From: Serripes groenlandicus
Taxonomy: Eukaryota > Mollusca > Bivalvia > Cardiida > Cardiidae
Length of the DNA stretch: 64,000 bases
Direction: 5' to 3'
Assembly (NCBI GenBank): GCA_031761405.1
Contig: JASEVX010000007.1
Span: forward strand, 40,102,652-40,166,651
Positions 34,868 to 44,641 of the stretch are shown piece after piece (within the stretch, counting starts at the first letter, position 1; each line of letters starts with the position of its first letter). The notes under the pieces are model-generated. The model was not told the DNA's origin and searched no databases. It was given only the letters and a program-made list of their open reading frames with translations. Both the position numbers and the translations under genes were made by a program.

Positions 34868-35520
34868 GTTGTACCTGGTATGGGGGAAAGTTAACACTGT
34901 TCTTAACACTTTTCCCACATACAACAAATCTGCAGCAAACGACTGAGAAAACATGGTGACAAGAACCCGAACAATATCCATAAAAGATAGCTAAATTGTT
35001 AAATAAGATGAAAACATTGTGGCCAAACGAGAAATTGCTCAAAAGTCATCTGCTGCTATTGCGTCAAAATGCGTGTTGTAGGTGAGAAAGGGTTTTATAC
35101 AACAAACCAGCAGCAAACGACTGAGAAAACATGGTGACAAAAACCCGAACAATATCCATAAAATATAGTTAAATTGTTAAATAAGATGAAAACATTGTGG
35201 CCAAAGGAGAAATTGCTCATCATGAGCAATTTCACCTTTGGCCACAATGTTTTCAAAAGTCGTCTGCTGCTATTGCGTAAAAATGCGTGTTATAGGTGAG
35301 AAAGGGTTTTATACAACAAACCAGCAGCAGAATATAAGGGAATACATTTAAAAAACGTTCTGTAAATGCAAGTGACATTATTGATTAAAGTTCATAATAT
35401 TGTGACAAAGTGATAACTTGCTCATTATTAACAAGTTCTCATTCGGTAGGGATGTTTTTAAAATGCATAACGGCTGTTGTAGATACATCAAACGTGTCTG
35501 CATGCTCGGAAAGGATTAAA
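34868..35520. mobile_element. three family A copies joined in tandem
   Basis: A right-end piece (GGTATGGGGGAAAGTTAA, to 34894) precedes TTAACACTTTTCCCACATAC at 34903. ACAACAAA then begins successive copies at about 34919, 35099 and 35313. At each junction the right end of one copy (GGTGAGAAAGGGTTTTAT) runs straight into the left end of the next, with no TTAA duplicate. Copy 1 lacks 34 bp of the palindrome. The last copy ends GGAAAGGATTAA at 35520. Confidence 0.85.
35188..35254. repeat. 33-bp-arm hairpin at the centre of family A
   Basis: The arms 35188-35220 and 35222-35254 are complementary with one mismatch and a one-base spacer. A transcript would fold into a long duplex. Whether it is transcribed cannot be told from sequence. 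Confidence 0.85.
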
Positions 35521-35756
35521 TGAGATTTCAATTATGTAACAGTTATTGTTTATCCCAGTACAAGTCCGTATTGGTGCCAATGCTTCTATCATATCGTTAC
35601 CATTGCAACTGTATTCCGCGAATATACGTGTGTGAATGTGTACGGGATCGAAGAAGGAACGAAAGACACTAGAGCAGGACATTCTAACCTCCACACACAC
35701 CTCTAGGGATTTGAGACAGTGAATGCATGATAAAAGCCATTGGTTAAAGAATCGAT

Positions 35757-35949
35757 GACCTCGGTGGCGTTGTGGTAGAGTGTCAACCTCGGATGCGAAA
35801 TGTCGCTGGTTCGATGCCCGACCGGGTCATACCGACGATTATAAAAATAGCCCCCCCCCCCCCCCCCCCCCTTCTTGGCTCAAAATTATTTTAGTAGTAA
35901 GTAACATGACTGACTCGTTAGTGTCAGGATAAACGGACAAGAAATACCG
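35757..35949 (+). mobile_element. SINE-A with tRNA-like head, broken by poly-C and family H
   Basis: CGGTGGCGTTGTGGTAGAGT (A box) and GCTGGTTCGATGCCCGACC (B box) give a good Pol III head. The body follows a C21 tract (35851-35871): TGACTGACTCGTTAGTGTCA, then GGATAAACGGAC. The body stops at the start of family H copy 2. Confidence 0.75.
35851..35871. repeat. poly-C tract of 21 bases
   Basis: A pure C run inside the SINE-A copy. Confidence 0.95.
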
Positions 35950-36664
35950 ACAAGCATACTGCGACGATGGTTCTCTCTTGTCTCTGCTCTCACGACACCG
36001 CACGAATAATGAAACAAGCTATCGAGTTGTCGCGAGAACAGCGTCAAATTCACTTGAATATTTCTTCTCCTCGTGTAAAAGTACGGGAAACGGAAGTTGT
36101 AACGGCTATGTGAAGTGCTCTCTGGTTGGTCGATATTTGGTCGTGTTCGGATTTTTAGCCAATCAGCGATCAGGTAATAGGAAACCATTTCTTTTCGTGT
36201 CGATATATTTAGTTTTGACGTGTCTGTGTTTTCCGCGGAAATGGTACCCCCTTACGGCAACTAGAATATTAAGAAAACGAAAAGACGGATCAAAAATCGG
36301 GACGATCATTCGATGTAACAACTGATGGGCTACACAACGCACACCGAGTGGTTTCTAAATTCGAAAAACTGTGGGAGGAGATAGTTTTCGCCTGTTTCCA
36401 TAGAAACGGTGGTTTCTATGGCGACCATACTACAAAAGGAACAACTAGAGCCTAGACCCTTCATCCCTACCAAGTTTGGTCGAAATCCGTTGAATAGTTT
36501 TGGTGCTACGCTTGCCACAAACAAACAAACAAACAAACATTTTACAAACAAACAAACGGACAGAATCGAAGACCGACTTTAAGGGTCTCTAGAAGAGAGA
36601 ACCAACAAACAAACGGACAGAAACGAAGACCGACTTTAAGGGTCTCTAGAAGAGAGAACCAATA
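35950..36664. mobile_element. family H dispersed element, copy 2
   Basis: It aligns end to end with 5467-6125. The 3' end is duplicated: the block AAACGGACAGAAWCGAAGAC, through AAGGGTCTCTAGAAGAGAG, occurs twice, ending at about 36602 and 36662. The CAAACAAACA region is also longer. The shared minus-strand frames are likely incidental. Confidence 0.75.
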
Positions 36665-36769
36665 ACTTACACAGGCAACACCGTGATACATTTTTTGAAA
36701 GTATTTTAAAGCGGAGTAAAACACCGCACAGAGAAACACATGTAAGAGATGTCAGACGGTTAAGAAATG

Positions 36770-37931
36770 ATAATGCCCTTGGTAAAAGAATAGAATCGAT
36801 GGCTATATTATGCAATTATAAATGACGCATTTTCTGGAAGAGTGATCGCCCATCATGGCTAGTGTAAACCGAAGTGATTGATACTTCAGCTGCATTGAGG
36901 TGATCCGACTCTTCCGTTGTCATTTCCCTATAAATCAAAGAACGATTTGGGACTAGAAACCTCCTAGAAGCAGTCGGTCGGGTTTCGTGTTGTTTTTGTT
37001 TCGTTAATCATTCTTTAACCCATTCCCAGCATACAACATATCTGTAGCAGACGACCTTGAAAATATAGAAAATGTCTTTTTGTGATAGTAAAATCATTGA
37101 ATGGAGTCGAAATCATGGTGGATAAAGGGAAAACAGTTCATTAATAACAATTTCTTCGTTTTCCTGAAATGTTTTTAAAAAATGCAATAAAAAATGACGC
37201 ATATTCGTGAAGAGCTAGTGTACACCGAAGTAATTGATACTTCAGCTGTATTGAGGTGATCCGACTCACCCGTTGTCATTTCCCAATAGAAAACCCGCAT
37301 TTATCAAAGAATGATTGGGACTAGTAAGCCCTCAAACTTAGTGTGTGTCCGGTTTCGTGCTGTTTAGTTTCGTTCTTAAACACTTGCCCCAACAAACAAC
37401 ATATCTGCAGCAGACCACTTCGAAAACATATAGTTAAAATGTCACGTATTGTTATTAAAACTATTGAATGGAGTTGAAAACATGGTGGCAAAAGGGAAAA
37501 TAGTTCATTAATCACAATTTTTCCGTTTGTATGAAATGTTTTCAAAAATCGTCTACTGCCGATACGTTGAAATGCGTCTATAAATAGAAAGTATCACGAA
37601 ATTATAATGCCCTTGAAAAAATCGAAGCGATGGCTATATTATGCAATTATAAATGACGCATATTCGCGAAGAGTGATCGCCCTTCATGGCTAGTGTAAAC
37701 CGAAGTAATTGAAACTTCAGCTGTATTGAGGTGATCCGACTCACCCGTTGTCATTTCCTAATAGAAAACCCACATTTATCTAAGAATGATTTGGACGTGT
37801 AATCCCCGAAAGGCAATGTGTCGGGTCTCGTGTTGTTTCGTTATTCCTTCTTTAACTCATTCCCAGCATACAACAGATCTGTAGCAGACGACTTTGGACA
37901 AATTGGTCAAACGATTGAAAATGTCTTTAAA

Positions 37932-37935
<4 letters not shown>
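36770..37935. repeat. three-copy tandem duplication, 370-460 bp, each unit containing a family A copy
   Basis: AATGACGCA begins at 36821, 37193 and 37652. Each is followed by GTGATCGCCCWTCATGGCTA or a shortened form, AACTTCAGCTGTATTGAGG, TGATCCGACTC, CCGTTGTCATTTCC and TCGGGTTTCGTGTTGTTT. A family A left end follows (TTTAACYCATTCCCAGCATA or a variant, at about 37016, 37376 and 37852). The unit therefore carries its own transposon copy. Confidence 0.8.

Positions 37936-37967
<32 letters not shown>
37932..37967. repeat. AT dinucleotide microsatellite
   Basis: About 17-18 pure TA units, lying within a family A copy. Confidence 0.95.
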
Positions 37968-37970
<3 letters not shown>

Positions 37971-38317
37971 CCGAGTTGCCCGAGCTTGCTTGCTGTCTTC
38001 CGCTGTAGGAACGACTCACAACAAAATAGTTTCCATAATCATGCATACCTTTTATGGTATAATTTGATATTGGCTATTTGAAATGTGACATGTTTTTTTT
38101 ATGTTTTAAACTCTTCGAGCATTTAGAAAATTAACAATTGTTTTGAATTGTTTTAATTAATTAACATTTACGATTCATCTTGTCATTTTCGATGGTTGCT
38201 AGGGCAGTTGAAAATATAATTTACGAGCTTTTTAAAATAAACTTTAGAGCCTTTGATGATTTTCAGTAACCGTGATATGCTAGATATACTTATTTTTTCC
38301 ATCCGTTCCTAGCTCTA
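37968..38317. other. no recognisable feature
   Basis: AT-rich DNA with nothing supported. Confidence 0.4.
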
Positions 38318-38580
38318 AACCGGTTCAAACATACATCGACTCGGCAGCAGACGACTTCTAGGCAAAACACATCAATTATTATTGGCGAAAAAGTGAAATA
38401 TCTCTATAATTGGAAGCATCAATATTGTGTAAAGTTGGACACATTGTGGAAAAAGTAGTAATATTTCGTTATGAGCGATCTATGCGATTATTTTTTTTAT
38501 AATTTCGTCTTTTGTCACACTGTTTAATTCAAAACGTGTCTGATGTCGATGTGTCAAAGTGCGTCTGCATGTGGTAAAGG
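38318..38580. mobile_element. family A, diverged full-length copy
   Basis: Left: TTCAAACATACATCGACTCG, then GCAGCAGACGACTTC. Centre: GGACACATTGTGGAAAAAGT, then ATTTCGTCTTTTGTCACACT. Right: GTGTCAAAGTGCGTCTGCAT, then GTGGTAAAGG. Confidence 0.65.
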
Positions 38581-38889
38581 AAAAACGATAGAGAGCTCTA
38601 GCAATTTCAGACGACATTGATCTACTGTTTTCGAACGGTCAAATTTCCGTTTAGCGATAATTTTCTTTTGGGCCTCACAACATAAATGTCAGATGCATTC
38701 CGTATTTCCAGTGTGATAATTGTTTTTTATTGGCCAAATCTTATAAATATGACAGGTTCTCGTCTGCAATCGGCACCAGCCACTTTATCCTTCGCCTGCG
38801 TCAATAAACGTTTTTTCGTCAGGAATGAGGAAATAACAAAAAACGTGGACAAATGTTTGACTATTTTCAGCTTCTCGTATTTTGTTGGT
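38581..38889. other. no recognisable feature
   Basis: Nothing supported. Confidence 0.35.
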
Positions 38890-39095
38890 TTAACTCTTTC
38901 AGCGCCAAAGGCAATATTGAGGTTTTTGCAAACAATACTGATTCAGGTGAGTCAGCTCGTAACGAGCTGTCTCACCTGAAATCAGCATTGTTTGCCTTTT
39001 AGTTATCAAAATAGTCCAACCTTTTATTACATGAGAAATGGAGACTTTGAACATGGAAGAGTCTACTTTAAACAATTCGGCGCTGAAAGGGTTAA
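38890..39095. mobile_element. family E, complete copy
   Basis: It begins TTAACTCTTTCAGCGCC and ends GGCGCTGAAAGGGTTAA, so TTAA flanks it on both sides. The centre has a GGTGAGTCAGCTCGT / ACGAGCTGTCTCACC hairpin at about 38946-38978. Only short termini pair beyond that. Confidence 0.85.
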
Positions 39096-39150
39096 TTCTT
39101 TCAGCGCCGAATTGCCTAAAGTAGACTATTCCATTTTCAAAACCGGTCAT
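39092..39150. mobile_element. second family E end, head to head with the first
   Basis: Directly after the shared TTAA (39092-39095) a new copy starts (TTCTTTCAGCGCCGAATTGC, CTAAAGTAGACTATTCCATT) and is lost after about 55 bases. It is in the opposite orientation to the neighbouring copy. Confidence 0.75.
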
Positions 39151-40677
39151 GCATTTTGCAAGAAAGACTACACCCGGCTAAAATGGCTACCGTCATTTTG
39201 GATCAAAACGGGCCCGGAAGAAGCCGTTTTTTTTACATGATTTAGTTTCATTTTTAAACACAGTCAAAATACTAAAAATGATCAAATCAATGATTTACAG
39301 TGCATCCTATACACATTTGAAATGAATTTAAACTCAATGACATCTATCCAATGCATTCTGATGATGGTATAAACTCATTTTTACGCAAACAAAGTATTTT
39401 TAGGGACTATTTGGCTCTCTATCAGCTTGACCGAGGATGTTTTTGGCGTAATCTGACCAATACTATAACAGTACCTTGCACCAAGTGCGTGTTGAGATCC
39501 AACATTTAGTGATCGAATATGTGAAATCCATTTCACAAGGCTGACCCCTTCTTCCCCTTTGTCACTGTCTCAATTCTATATTTCGTTGACACTGGCACCG
39601 AAGTAGCGAACGATATTATATACAAACGCGTTGTATTCCACGAAACTGCATCGGCTCACAGTGAAGTTTCAGGAAAGCCAGCGCAATCATACATTCTCCC
39701 CAGAGCCACAGTACATTTACAACAGTGTTACTTTGAATTAAGTCAAAATGGAAAACCAATAAGAACTTAAATAGTCGGACGCGGCTTATTTGTAATCCGC
39801 GTGCAAATTATCAAAGGTCAGCAAGGTCGAACAGTCTAATCTGAATCATACTCGATTTCAAATTCCTGAAGATGGTGTTTTCCTATGTAGCGTTATACTT
39901 TTGACGGTATACTCCAGTTCTTGAAAGTAATGGCATTAACGATACATTTTTCTAAATTCCAAATCATTGTTCTTTGGCCATGAGTTGTCTACAAAAGTCT
40001 CCGGGATGATGCATGCACGACTAGATAGCGGAGTGATAAGGTCCTGACGGACTGCGCGGAGTGACAGGCTCATCTGAATCGACGCTGCGCGCGAAGTCCT
40101 GTAGGTCGGTTTTCGTATGTCGTGGCTTAAATATTATTGTTGATTTGTGAAGTTATTCCAGATCATAATTCATCGTTTTCATTCACATACAAATTCAAAC
40201 ACTCTTTAACATGAATTTGTTATAAATGTTATAGATATATGTATATATGCAAGAATACTGTCTCAAATGGTAATAACGCTCACAAAACATTTGAGCTCAT
40301 ATAGCTTTTGTATCGTAAGTCGTGTTTTATAATACCATTACATTTGACATAGTTTCTACTTGGAACTATGCATGTTGATATATGTCTATCAAATATTGGC
40401 AAAGTATGAAATATATTGTGTAAAGGCGGAAGAATAGATACACTAATATTTGCAAGGAAATGACAATATATAGTACCCAGAACTACAATATTTATCTTCT
40501 CTATCGTCTATTTTAATAGGCAACTGTAACTTTTGTTGAAATGACAAAATGAAATAAATTATCATTCAACTTATTTATGTACAAAGAAATAAAATCAAGA
40601 AGCTGTTATTATGAGACAAAAAAGATCTGTAACGAAATATGGTTGTTAAACTCGATATTATGCTTACCTATTTTGTC
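39151..40677. other. 1.5 kb without a recognisable gene or repeat
   Basis: There is no frame of note. A slightly GC-richer patch at about 40020-40115 (GACTGCGCGGAGTGACAGG, GACGCTGCGCGCGAAGTCC) could not be assigned. Confidence 0.4.
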
Positions 40678-40687
40678 TATTACTATG

Positions 40688-40817
40688 GCCATTACGACTG
40701 ACTGGCTGGTGTCAGGATAAATGGACCAGTAATATTGGTAGCTTAACCAAGAAAACGTCGTGATATAACTTAGACAAAATGTGAAAGCGGCGTAAAACAT
40801 CAAACAATCAATCAAAG
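40688..40817 (+). mobile_element. SINE-A, 5'-truncated, with 10-bp target duplication
   Basis: The body only (ATTACGACTGACTGGCTGGT through GAAAGCGGCGTAAAACATC and the CAATCAATCAA tail) is flanked by TATTACTATG at 40678-40687 and 40818-40827. Truncation plus a target duplication shows integration by target-primed reverse transcription, as in LINE-driven SINEs. Confidence 0.85.
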
Positions 40818-41360
40818 TATTACTATGACAGACAAGGGAGGTAGTCATTGTAATTCAGGGAACTATGTTTTTACCCAATAGGATGCAGCGCAGTACATTT
40901 TTGTATTGTCCCCTATAGGGGCGTAGCTTTGCAATAATCAATGTGTAGGCCGTCTCGTGAGAAAATCAACATTGTGGACTCTGCGTAAAGTATCGACCCG
41001 GATCAGCCTATGCATGTCACACAGGCCTACCCGGATAGAAACTTTTCGCCTCCTGTGGATTTTCTGTTTCAGGAATCACTACTCTATACAACTATCCCCC
41101 TAAGACGGAATGTGTCGGCCGGATCAGTATGCGCGGAGACTGATCATCTGGTCGATACATTACGCAGATGTCTATCGCCGCAGCTGCATTTTGGGGCATT
41201 TTGAGAAAAAATGTATAGGCACGTGCTTACAGTGCCTAAAAGGAGCTACGACCCTGACTATGACCGACAAGGGAAATAGTCATTGTAATTCAGGGAACTG
41301 TGTTTTTACCCAATAGGATGCAGCGCAGTACATTTTTGTATTGTCCCCTAATATAGGAAA
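40818..41360. repeat. about 95-bp direct repeats flanking a family D copy
   Basis: TATGACAGACAAGGGAGGTA, running through AATAGGATGCAGCGCAGTAC, lies at about 40823-40920. A near-identical copy (TATGACCGACAAGGGAAATA onward) lies at about 41259-41352. The offset is 436 bp, and family D lies between. Confidence 0.85.
40945..41180. mobile_element. family D element, right end decayed
   Basis: It starts AGGCCGTCTCGTGAGAAAAT, then CAACATTGTGGACTCTGCG. Inside are CCCGGATCAGCCTATGCAT, GATTTTCTGTTTCAGGAATC, GACGGAATGTGTCGGCCGGA and GTCGATACATTACGCAGATG. The closing GGTTTTCTC end is not present. Confidence 0.75.
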
Positions 41361-41506
41361 TGTTGCAATATAAAGTAGCCTACCTGTACCGTGGTCAACA
41401 TTTTACAGACATAAGGACACACAAAGACACCAACAAAGAAGACAAATGCATAGATGGTTGAAGTATACTAATATACAGGTAAAATATCTACATATTGACA
41501 AATAAT

Positions 41507-41698
41507 CATTACACAACATGTATTATGTATACATAATGACAAAGAACCATTACACAACATGTATTATGTATACATAATGACAAAGAATCATTATACAGCA
41601 TGTATTATGTATACATAATGACAAAGAATCATTACACAACAAGTATTGTGTATACATAATGACAAAGAATCATTACACAACATGTATTATGTATACAT
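41507..41698. repeat. 41-bp minisatellite, about 4.7 copies
   Basis: CATTACACAACATGTATTAT begins at 41507, 41548, 41589, 41630 and 41671, each followed by GTATACATAATGACAAAGAA. Units are nearly identical. Confidence 0.95.
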
Positions 41699-41818
41699 TA
41701 ATACTGTCTAGGAGAACAATGAGAAACCTACTTATCGAACAAAAGTTATGAAAGAGTATTTCAGCAAAACATACCCATATTAACAAAGGGTACGATTTTA
41801 AGTACGAATGATTTGCTT

Positions 41819-42039
41819 ACCCCTTCTGATATACCTTTTGACTCTAATGCAGCAGATGACTTTTGAAAACATATTGGCCATAGGAGAAAGTTCCCGTAAT
41901 GAGCAATGTCTCCTTCTATCGCAATGTTTTCGTACCCATTCACCAATCATACTTTAATTTATAGATTTTTTTTCAAACTTTTACATAGATGTTTTCAAAG
42001 CCGTCTGCTGCAGATTTGTTGTATGTCGGAAAGGGTTAA
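41819..42039. mobile_element. family A copy
   Basis: The left terminus is decayed. GCAGCAGATGACTTTTGAAA, CATATTGGCCATAGGAG, ATGAGCAATGTCTCC, then GTTTTCAAAGCCGTCTGCTG and the perfect right end GTATGTCGGAAAGGGTTAA are present. Confidence 0.75.
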
Positions 42040-42219
42040 TTTAAATGTTGTCTTCGATATTTTCCTATTTGATTAATAGACAGAGCTGGTATTGGTAAAT
42101 GAGCAGACCGACAGATAGTTCTGTTTGCAAAAGGAAGTTATTCAATATCGAATTTCTCTGTTTATCTATTTTAAATTGTATGAGATAAGCCAAGTCATTG
42201 GTAAATCTGACCGTGTAAG

Positions 42220-42455
42220 TTAACCCTTTTACCACATATAACTTATCTGCAGCAAACGACTACAAATATCGAGACTAAAATGTTGAACATTCCTATAAAT
42301 GAAAGTTTATTCGATGAATAGAGTTGAACACATTGTGGCAAAATGAGAAATTAACTCATGATGCGCAACTTATAAGTATCCGTTTACCTCAATGTTTTCA
42401 TAACTCGTCTGCTGCAGATTCGTCAAATTATGTCCGTGTGTAGGGAAAGCGTTAA
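42220..42455. mobile_element. family A, complete copy
   Basis: It runs from TTAACCCTTTTACCACATAT through CTGCAGCAAACGACTAC, GAACACATTGTGGCAAAATG, AATTAACTCATGATGCGCAA and AACTCGTCTGCTGCAGATTC to GTGTAGGGAAAGCGTTAA. The terminal TTAA is shared with the adjoining family E copy. Confidence 0.85.
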
Positions 42456-42664
42456 CTCTTTCAGCGCCAAAGGCAATATTGAGGTTTTAACAAACAATAC
42501 AGATTCAGGTGAGTCAGCTCGTGACGAGCTGTCTCACCTGAAATCAGCATTGTTTGCCTTTTAGTTATAAAAATATTCCAAACGTTTATTACATGAGAAA
42601 TGGAGAGGCCCGATTTTGAACATTAAAGAGTCTACTTTAAGCATTTCGACTCTGAAAGAGTTAA
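42452..42664. mobile_element. family E, complete copy abutting family A
   Basis: It runs from TTAACTCTTTCAGCGCC to GACTCTGAAAGAGTTAA, with the same central hairpin as at 38946. It uses the TTAA at the end of family A as its left flank, as expected for an element that inserts at TTAA. Confidence 0.85.
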
Positions 42665-42940
42665 ATAAACGCAGCGCTTTGAAAGAGCTAAACGTTTGAA
42701 GTGGATGTTAACAGTTCGTATTGAAAAACGTATTAAGTTGGTATTGAATTTCGAATGACAGACCATTTGTCATGTTTCAAATTTCACGTTTTATTGAGAG
42801 TGTAAGTCCATTATAGGAATCTAAAATGTTGACGCCTTTACAGCTTTTAAAACACGGTGTTTTCAAAGACGCAAATGCTCTTGACATGTATTCACTAACT
42901 ATTCGGAATTATGTTCTATCTTGAAATATATATTTGTATA
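42665..42940. other. no recognisable feature
   Basis: AT-rich DNA with no supported feature. Confidence 0.4.
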
Positions 42941-43122
42941 TACAGTACAACCTGTGTTTAAAGATCACCATTGCGAAGAGAAACATCTGGTCTTTGTTCA
43001 CGGGTGGTCTTTAATTACAGGGTCATTTATGAAGAAAATAAGTAATTTAGTAATTTAAAGTGTGGTGGCTATAGACAGGGAATTGTTAAACCAAGGTAGT
43101 CTTTAGCACAGGTTTGACTGTA
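42941..43122. mobile_element. family G 182-bp TIR element, copy 1
   Basis: It starts TACAGTACAACCTGTGTTTA and ends AGCACAGGTTTGACTGTA, which are inverted repeats. The interior holds GGTCTTTGTTCACGGGTGGT and CTTTAATTACAGGGTC. It is non-coding. A TA flank is possible. Confidence 0.8.
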
Positions 43123-43326
43123 GTTGATTTCTGAAGTTGAATTGCATAACTAGAAATGCCTTATAGGTTAATTGGGTCTCTTTTTGATTGACTGTTCCCG
43201 TTTAACGTACTAGATGATTAATTAGAACATAAGAGAAGGCAAATAGTGAGGTTATTATATTCCAACAAAAGAGATAGATAGAATAGAAATTTGAGAACGT
43301 CACTGTTATTTAAGGTCAGCTTCAAC

Positions 43327-43586
43327 TGATTTATTTGTGTTTTACGTCGCTTTCAACATTTTTTTTTAGATATATCCCGGCGTTTACATGGTAAGTTACC
43401 AGTTGCCAGTACTACTGGTCCATTTATCCTTACGCTGGCCAGTCAATCGTAATGCTAACCCCGCAACCCTGAGCACCAAGGAGGGCAGCCATAACTACCA
43501 TTTTTAAAGTATTTATTATGACCCGACCGGGGATCGAACCCATGACCTACGGCACCCTAGGCGAACGCCCCGTCCATTACACAACC
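43327..43586 (-). mobile_element. full-length SINE-A with 15-bp target duplication
   Basis: The inverted tail (TTTTACGTCGCTTTCAACA) is followed by ACCAGTTGCCAGTACTACTG, GGTCCATTTATCCTTACGCT, TCGTAATGCTAACCCCGCAA and a tRNA-like head (minus-strand B box in GACCGGGGATCGAACCCATG). AAGGTCAGCTTCAAC flanks it at 43312-43326 and 43587-43601. This is the best-preserved copy of the family in the window. Confidence 0.92.
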
Positions 43587-43861
43587 AAGGTCAGCTTCAA
43601 CGTTGACGGGTAAGATCTAACGAGTCGCGACAAATGTGATGATGAGTCGTGTTGCGTGTGCGAATATTGAAGACTCGAGCGAGTATGCGAATCCACACAG
43701 TTCATCATTCTTCACCATTCGTCTACAATATATACCACCCTTGATGCAACTGTTGTCAAATAAACTAGGAAAAGAGTCCAAAGTCAATGTAACTTTATCT
43801 AAGATACTAGTAATTCGATATCATGCGCGGCTCGAACATTCAAACGATTTCTGGTTCTAAG

Positions 43862-44010
43862 TTGTTTACGCCGTTTTCAACAATATTTCAGTAATATCGC
43901 AGCCTTTCCTAGTCAGTTATCATTTACCCCCACACAAGCCAGCCAGTGGTAATGCTACCACCACAACCATGAACGCCAAGGAGGACACGCGATTATTACC
44001 GTTCAAATAG
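43862..44010 (-). mobile_element. SINE-A-related truncated copy
   Basis: GTTTACGCCGTTTTCAACAA, TATTTCAGTAATATCGCAGC, GCCAGTGGTAATGCTACCAC and ACCATGAACGCCAAGGAGGA follow SINE-A order with differences in the tail segment. The tRNA head is absent. Confidence 0.65.
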
Positions 44011-44405
44011 TGATTGTATGTATGAACACATCGATAAGTGGTAGAGTGAAGAATGCGATTGCATGTAGCAGTCCTGTTAGCACTCGACGTGATCAGTTCG
44101 CCTAGATACAGGCTTGCATTGCAATTCTTAATGTACATGTGTTGAGTATCTTTTTATTTCAGCATGTCCATTATATCAAGAAAGAAACTAATAACAAAGT
44201 ATTACTGGAAGAGACCAAATAGCATGTAACATATCAATACTGTTGTAATAGACGAACATGTCGCATTAGTTATATAAGACAAAATGTGTAAACCTATAAA
44301 CTATAGTAAGAACATATGTCATATCAATCACATGGGATAAGTTTATCAATCCTATGTAAACATAATGAGCTGGATCCAAATAGGAAAATCATTATTCCTG
44401 TCCAT
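44011..44405. other. no recognisable feature
   Basis: Nothing supported. Confidence 0.4.
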
Positions 44406-44416
44406 TTAGATATTCT

Positions 44417-44630
44417 AAGGGGACCGAATCGGTGGAGCGTCCACCCCGGGAGAGGGAGATCGCGGGTTCGATCCCCGCTACGTTCTCTCCTTGGCGCTTA
44501 GGATTGTTGGGTTAGCATTACGACTAACTCGCTGGTGTCAGGATAAATGGACCAGTAGTACTGGTAACTTACCCAGGAAACGCTGTCATATAACTGATTT
44601 TTGAAGCGGTGTAAAACTCCGAACAATCAA
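44417..44630 (+). mobile_element. full-length SINE-A with 11-bp target duplication
   Basis: The head (AATCGGTGGAGCGTCCACCC as A box region; GATCGCGGGTTCGATCCCCG as B box) is followed by CTCCTTGGCGCTTAGG, GGGTTAGCATTACGACTAAC, GGTGTCAGGATAAATGGACC, AGTAGTACTGGTAACTTACC and GAAGCGGTGTAAAACTCC. TTAGATATTCT flanks it at 44406-44416 and 44631-44641. Confidence 0.92.
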
Positions 44631-44641
44631 TTAGATATTCT

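Noticed and set aside
34784..35042. Two overlapping 65-residue minus-strand frames
   Set aside because: They are translations of tandem family A copies in two frames.
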